DNA of 64,000 nt from Rhodopseudomonas palustris. GTDB lineage: Bacteria > Pseudomonadota > Alphaproteobacteria > Rhizobiales > Xanthobacteraceae. The stretch lies in assembly GCF_013415845.1 (NCBI RefSeq), contig NZ_CP058907.1, positions 744,001 to 808,000 of the forward strand. The letters run 5' to 3'. Position 1 is the stretch's first letter. Each line of letters starts with the position of its first letter. Positions 62,330 through 64,000 of the stretch are shown one piece after another. Below the pieces are notes generated by a model that saw only the letters and a program-made list of their open reading frames with translations, made no database searches and was not told the origin of the DNA. The position numbers and the translations under genes were made by a program.

Positions 62330-63273
62330 CTGCGAATCTGCCGATGCAATCCATCGAGGCCGTCACCGCAGGTTTGGCGTCGGTCGGCTATATCGCCAGC
62401 CGCCAGATCGCCACCGCGGTGTATCTGGCCGAGAAGATCGAGAAGCCGATCCTGGTCGAAGGCCCCGCCGGCGTCGGCAAGACGGAGCTGGCGAAAGCGC
62501 TGGCGAGCTGGCGCGGCCTGCAGATGATCCGGATGCAGTGCTACGAGGGACTCGACGAGGCCAAGGCGCTGTACGAGTGGAAATACGCCAAGCAACTGCT
62601 CTACACTCAGATCCTCAAGGACAAGCTCGGCGAAGTGCTCGGCGGCGCGCAGACGTTGTCTGACGCGCTCGACCGGTTGCACGATTTCGGCGACGTGTTT
62701 TTCTCCAAGGAATTTGTCGAACCGCGACCGCTGCTGAAGGCGCTGGAGCAACCAGAGGGCTGCGTGCTGCTGGTCGACGAAATCGACAAGTCGGACGCCG
62801 AGTTCGAGTCGCTGCTGCTGGAGATCCTGTCGGACTACCAGGTGACGATTCCCGAGCTCGGCACCATCAGCGCCACGGTGAAGCCGCTGGTGCTGCTGAC
62901 CTCGAACGGCGAGCGGGACCTGTCGGATGCGCTGAAGCGGCGCTGCCTGCATTTGCACATCGGCTTTCCCGAACAGAGGCTGGAAGAGCGCATCGTCGAA
63001 AGCCGCGTGCCAGGCGCCGGCGAGACGTTACGCAAGCAGATGGTCGGGTTCATCAACCAGATCCGCGCGCTCGACCTGAAGAAGCTGCCGTCGGTCAGCG
63101 AGACCATCGACTGGGCGCGGGTGCTGGTGCTGCTGCAGGCGAGCGAGCTCGACCACCAGACCGTGAAGGACACTCTCAACGTGCTGTTGAAATACGAAGC
63201 CGACATCGAGACGGCGCTGCCGCAGGTCTCCGGCTTCGTCGCCAAGGCTGGGCGCGAGGGTGTGTTCGGCTGA
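62326..63273 (+). CDS. MoxR/CoxD-type AAA+ ATPase
   Basis: This 315-residue AAA+ protein has Walker A GPAGVGKT (residues 46-53), the helix GLDEAKALYEWKYAKQLLY typical of CoxD-like MoxR proteins, Walker B CVLLVDEIDKSDAEFE, sensor 1 VLLTSNGERDLSDALKRRCL with the arginine finger, and a C-terminal lid. MoxR ATPases work with VWA proteins to remodel or metallate enzymes. Here it overlaps both the acyl-CoA dehydrogenase-like gene and the VWA gene. No CO dehydrogenase genes are visible. Confidence 0.92.
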   Translation: MTANLPMQSIEAVTAGLASVGYIASRQIATAVYLAEKIEKPILVEGPAGVGKTELAKALASWRGLQMIRMQCYEGLDEAKALYEWKYAKQLLYTQILKDKLGEVLGGAQTLSDALDRLHDFGDVFFSKEFVEPRPLLKALEQPEGCVLLVDEIDKSDAEFESLLLEILSDYQVTIPELGTISATVKPLVLLTSNGERDLSDALKRRCLHLHIGFPEQRLEERIVESRVPGAGETLRKQMVGFINQIRALDLKKLPSVSETIDWARVLVLLQASELDHQTVKDTLNVLLKYEADIETALPQVSGFVAKAGREGVFG

Positions 63274-64000
63274 TGCGCGAGGAGCTGCACCGCTTCTTCC
63301 GGGCGGCGCGGGGCGCCGGCGTGCGGGTGTCGCCGGCTGAAAGCATCGACGCGATGCGGGCAGTGTCGGAGGTCGGCTTCGCCGATCGTGGCCTGTTGCG
63401 CGACACCCTGCTGGTGACGCTGGCCAAGACCCAGGACGAGAAGCAGGCGCTGGCGCAGTGCTTCGATCTGTTCTTCAGCCGGCCTGAGCCGAAGACCAGT
63501 GCGGATGCTGGCGAAGACGCCGATCAGCAGGCGGACAGCGCGACGTATGCGTCGCAGGCCGGCGGTAGCGGCGCGCCGGGGCAGGGCGGCGGCGAAGGCT
63601 CAGCGCCGCCGGAGCTCGGCGAACTGGCGCAGATGCTGCTGGCGCAGGATCGCAGCGCGGTTGCTGCAGCGCTCGCCGGCGCGGCCAATGAAGCGTCACT
63701 GTCCAACATCCGGTTCTTCACGCAGCGAGGCCTGTTTCAGAGCCGGATGATGGAAGCGCTCGGCATTGGTCAGTTGCGCGACGATCTCGACCGGCTCAAG
63801 GCCGATGATCCGGCGCAGGCCGAGCGCCTCGCCGCCGCGCTCGACGGCCTGCGCGACAGCGTGCGCGAAATGGTGGCGCAGGCGCTGCTGCTGTACGGCC
63901 GCGAGGAGGCGGAGAATCTCCGCCATGAGGTTCTGCGCAACGCGCCGATGATGCGGCTGGAGCGGCGGCAGGTCGAGCAGATGAAAGAGCTGATCCGCGC
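63273..64000 (+). CDS. CoxE-like VWA-domain protein, N-terminal part (runs off right edge)
   Basis: The first 242 residues are visible: MREELHRFFRAARGAGVRVS with SPAESIDAMRAVSEVGFADR (quoted in parts), then LLRDTLLVTLAKTQDEK, FDLFFSRPE, a Gly/Ala/Asp-rich linker (about residues 70-110) and a helical region ending LERRQVEQMKELIR. This is the N-terminal half of CoxE/DUF58-like VWA proteins; the MIDAS lies beyond the edge. The start overlaps the MoxR stop by one base. It is the partner of the MoxR ATPase. Confidence 0.88.
   Translation, partial: MREELHRFFRAARGAGVRVSPAESIDAMRAVSEVGFADRGLLRDTLLVTLAKTQDEKQALAQCFDLFFSRPEPKTSADAGEDADQQADSATYASQAGGSGAPGQGGGEGSAPPELGELAQMLLAQDRSAVAAALAGAANEASLSNIRFFTQRGLFQSRMMEALGIGQLRDDLDRLKADDPAQAERLAAALDGLRDSVREMVAQALLLYGREEAENLRHEVLRNAPMMRLERRQVEQMKELIR

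Noticed and set aside
62326..64000. The AAA+/VWA pair as CobS/CobT
   Set aside because: Motifs and lengths fit MoxR/CoxD and CoxE-like proteins better, and the genes are coupled to an acyl-CoA dehydrogenase-like gene, not to cobalamin genes.

Overview
The window is GC-rich, densely packed DNA of an alphaproteobacterium. Gene content, codon use and the small intergenic palindromes fit a Rhodopseudomonas/Bradyrhizobium-type (Nitrobacteraceae) chromosome. That assignment is an inference from memory of such genomes, not a database match. No rRNA, tRNA, transposase, prophage or CRISPR array was recognised.

Layout. 1-5.1 kb: a TetR-type regulator (cut by the left edge) diverges from a three-gene efflux operon (HlyD adaptor, RbbA-like double-ATPase/permease, ABC-2 permease). 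5.1-7.5 kb: a small protein, an IclR regulator and an orphan TTT-family solute-binding protein. 7.5-22.1 kb: a complete carbon-phosphorus lyase region. Here phnGHIJKLMN plus a PPOX flavoprotein read leftward, phnF reads rightward from a shared operator, phnCDE1E2 read leftward, and a rightward operon holds a hexapeptide transferase, a second divergent PhnM and a 2H-type phosphoesterase (DUF1045). No PhnP was seen. Pho-box-like 7-4-7 repeats precede phnG and the hexapeptide operon. 22.1-26.9 kb: unrelated small housekeeping genes (YheT hydrolase, DUF123, CutA, FmdB-like zinc ribbon, PEBP).

26.9-43.1 kb: late cobalamin synthesis and uptake. cobT-bluB make and attach the lower ligand. A cobalamin riboswitch heads a rightward operon DUF1636-cobU-cobW-cobN-cobO-cobQ. 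cobD, btuF, btuD, btuC and a NiCoT cobalt permease read leftward, with cobC on the opposite strand between btuF and btuD, and a second cobalamin riboswitch precedes the NiCoT gene. CobS/CobT chelatase partners and the ring-building methylases are not in the window. 43.1-45.6 kb: divergent btaA and btaB (betaine lipid synthesis) with a Pho-box-like site, btaB overlapping an SMR exporter gene. Phosphonate scavenging and phosphorus-free lipids are both phosphate-starvation responses, so these two regions probably share PhoB control.

45.6-49.6 kb: three TadE/TadG-like pseudopilus genes and an HD hydrolase. 50.1-58.9 kb: a LysR regulator and an NAD-dependent molybdenum formate dehydrogenase operon (fdsG-fdsB-fdsA-fdhD-fdsD) followed by an oxalate/formate-type MFS transporter. 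59.1-64 kb: a periplasmic sugar-dehydrogenase-like beta-propeller and a diheme cytochrome c, then an atypical acyl-CoA-dehydrogenase-like protein, a MoxR ATPase and a CoxE-like VWA protein cut by the right edge. At least two families of palindromic repeats are scattered between operons, and a short palindrome lies inside cobN.
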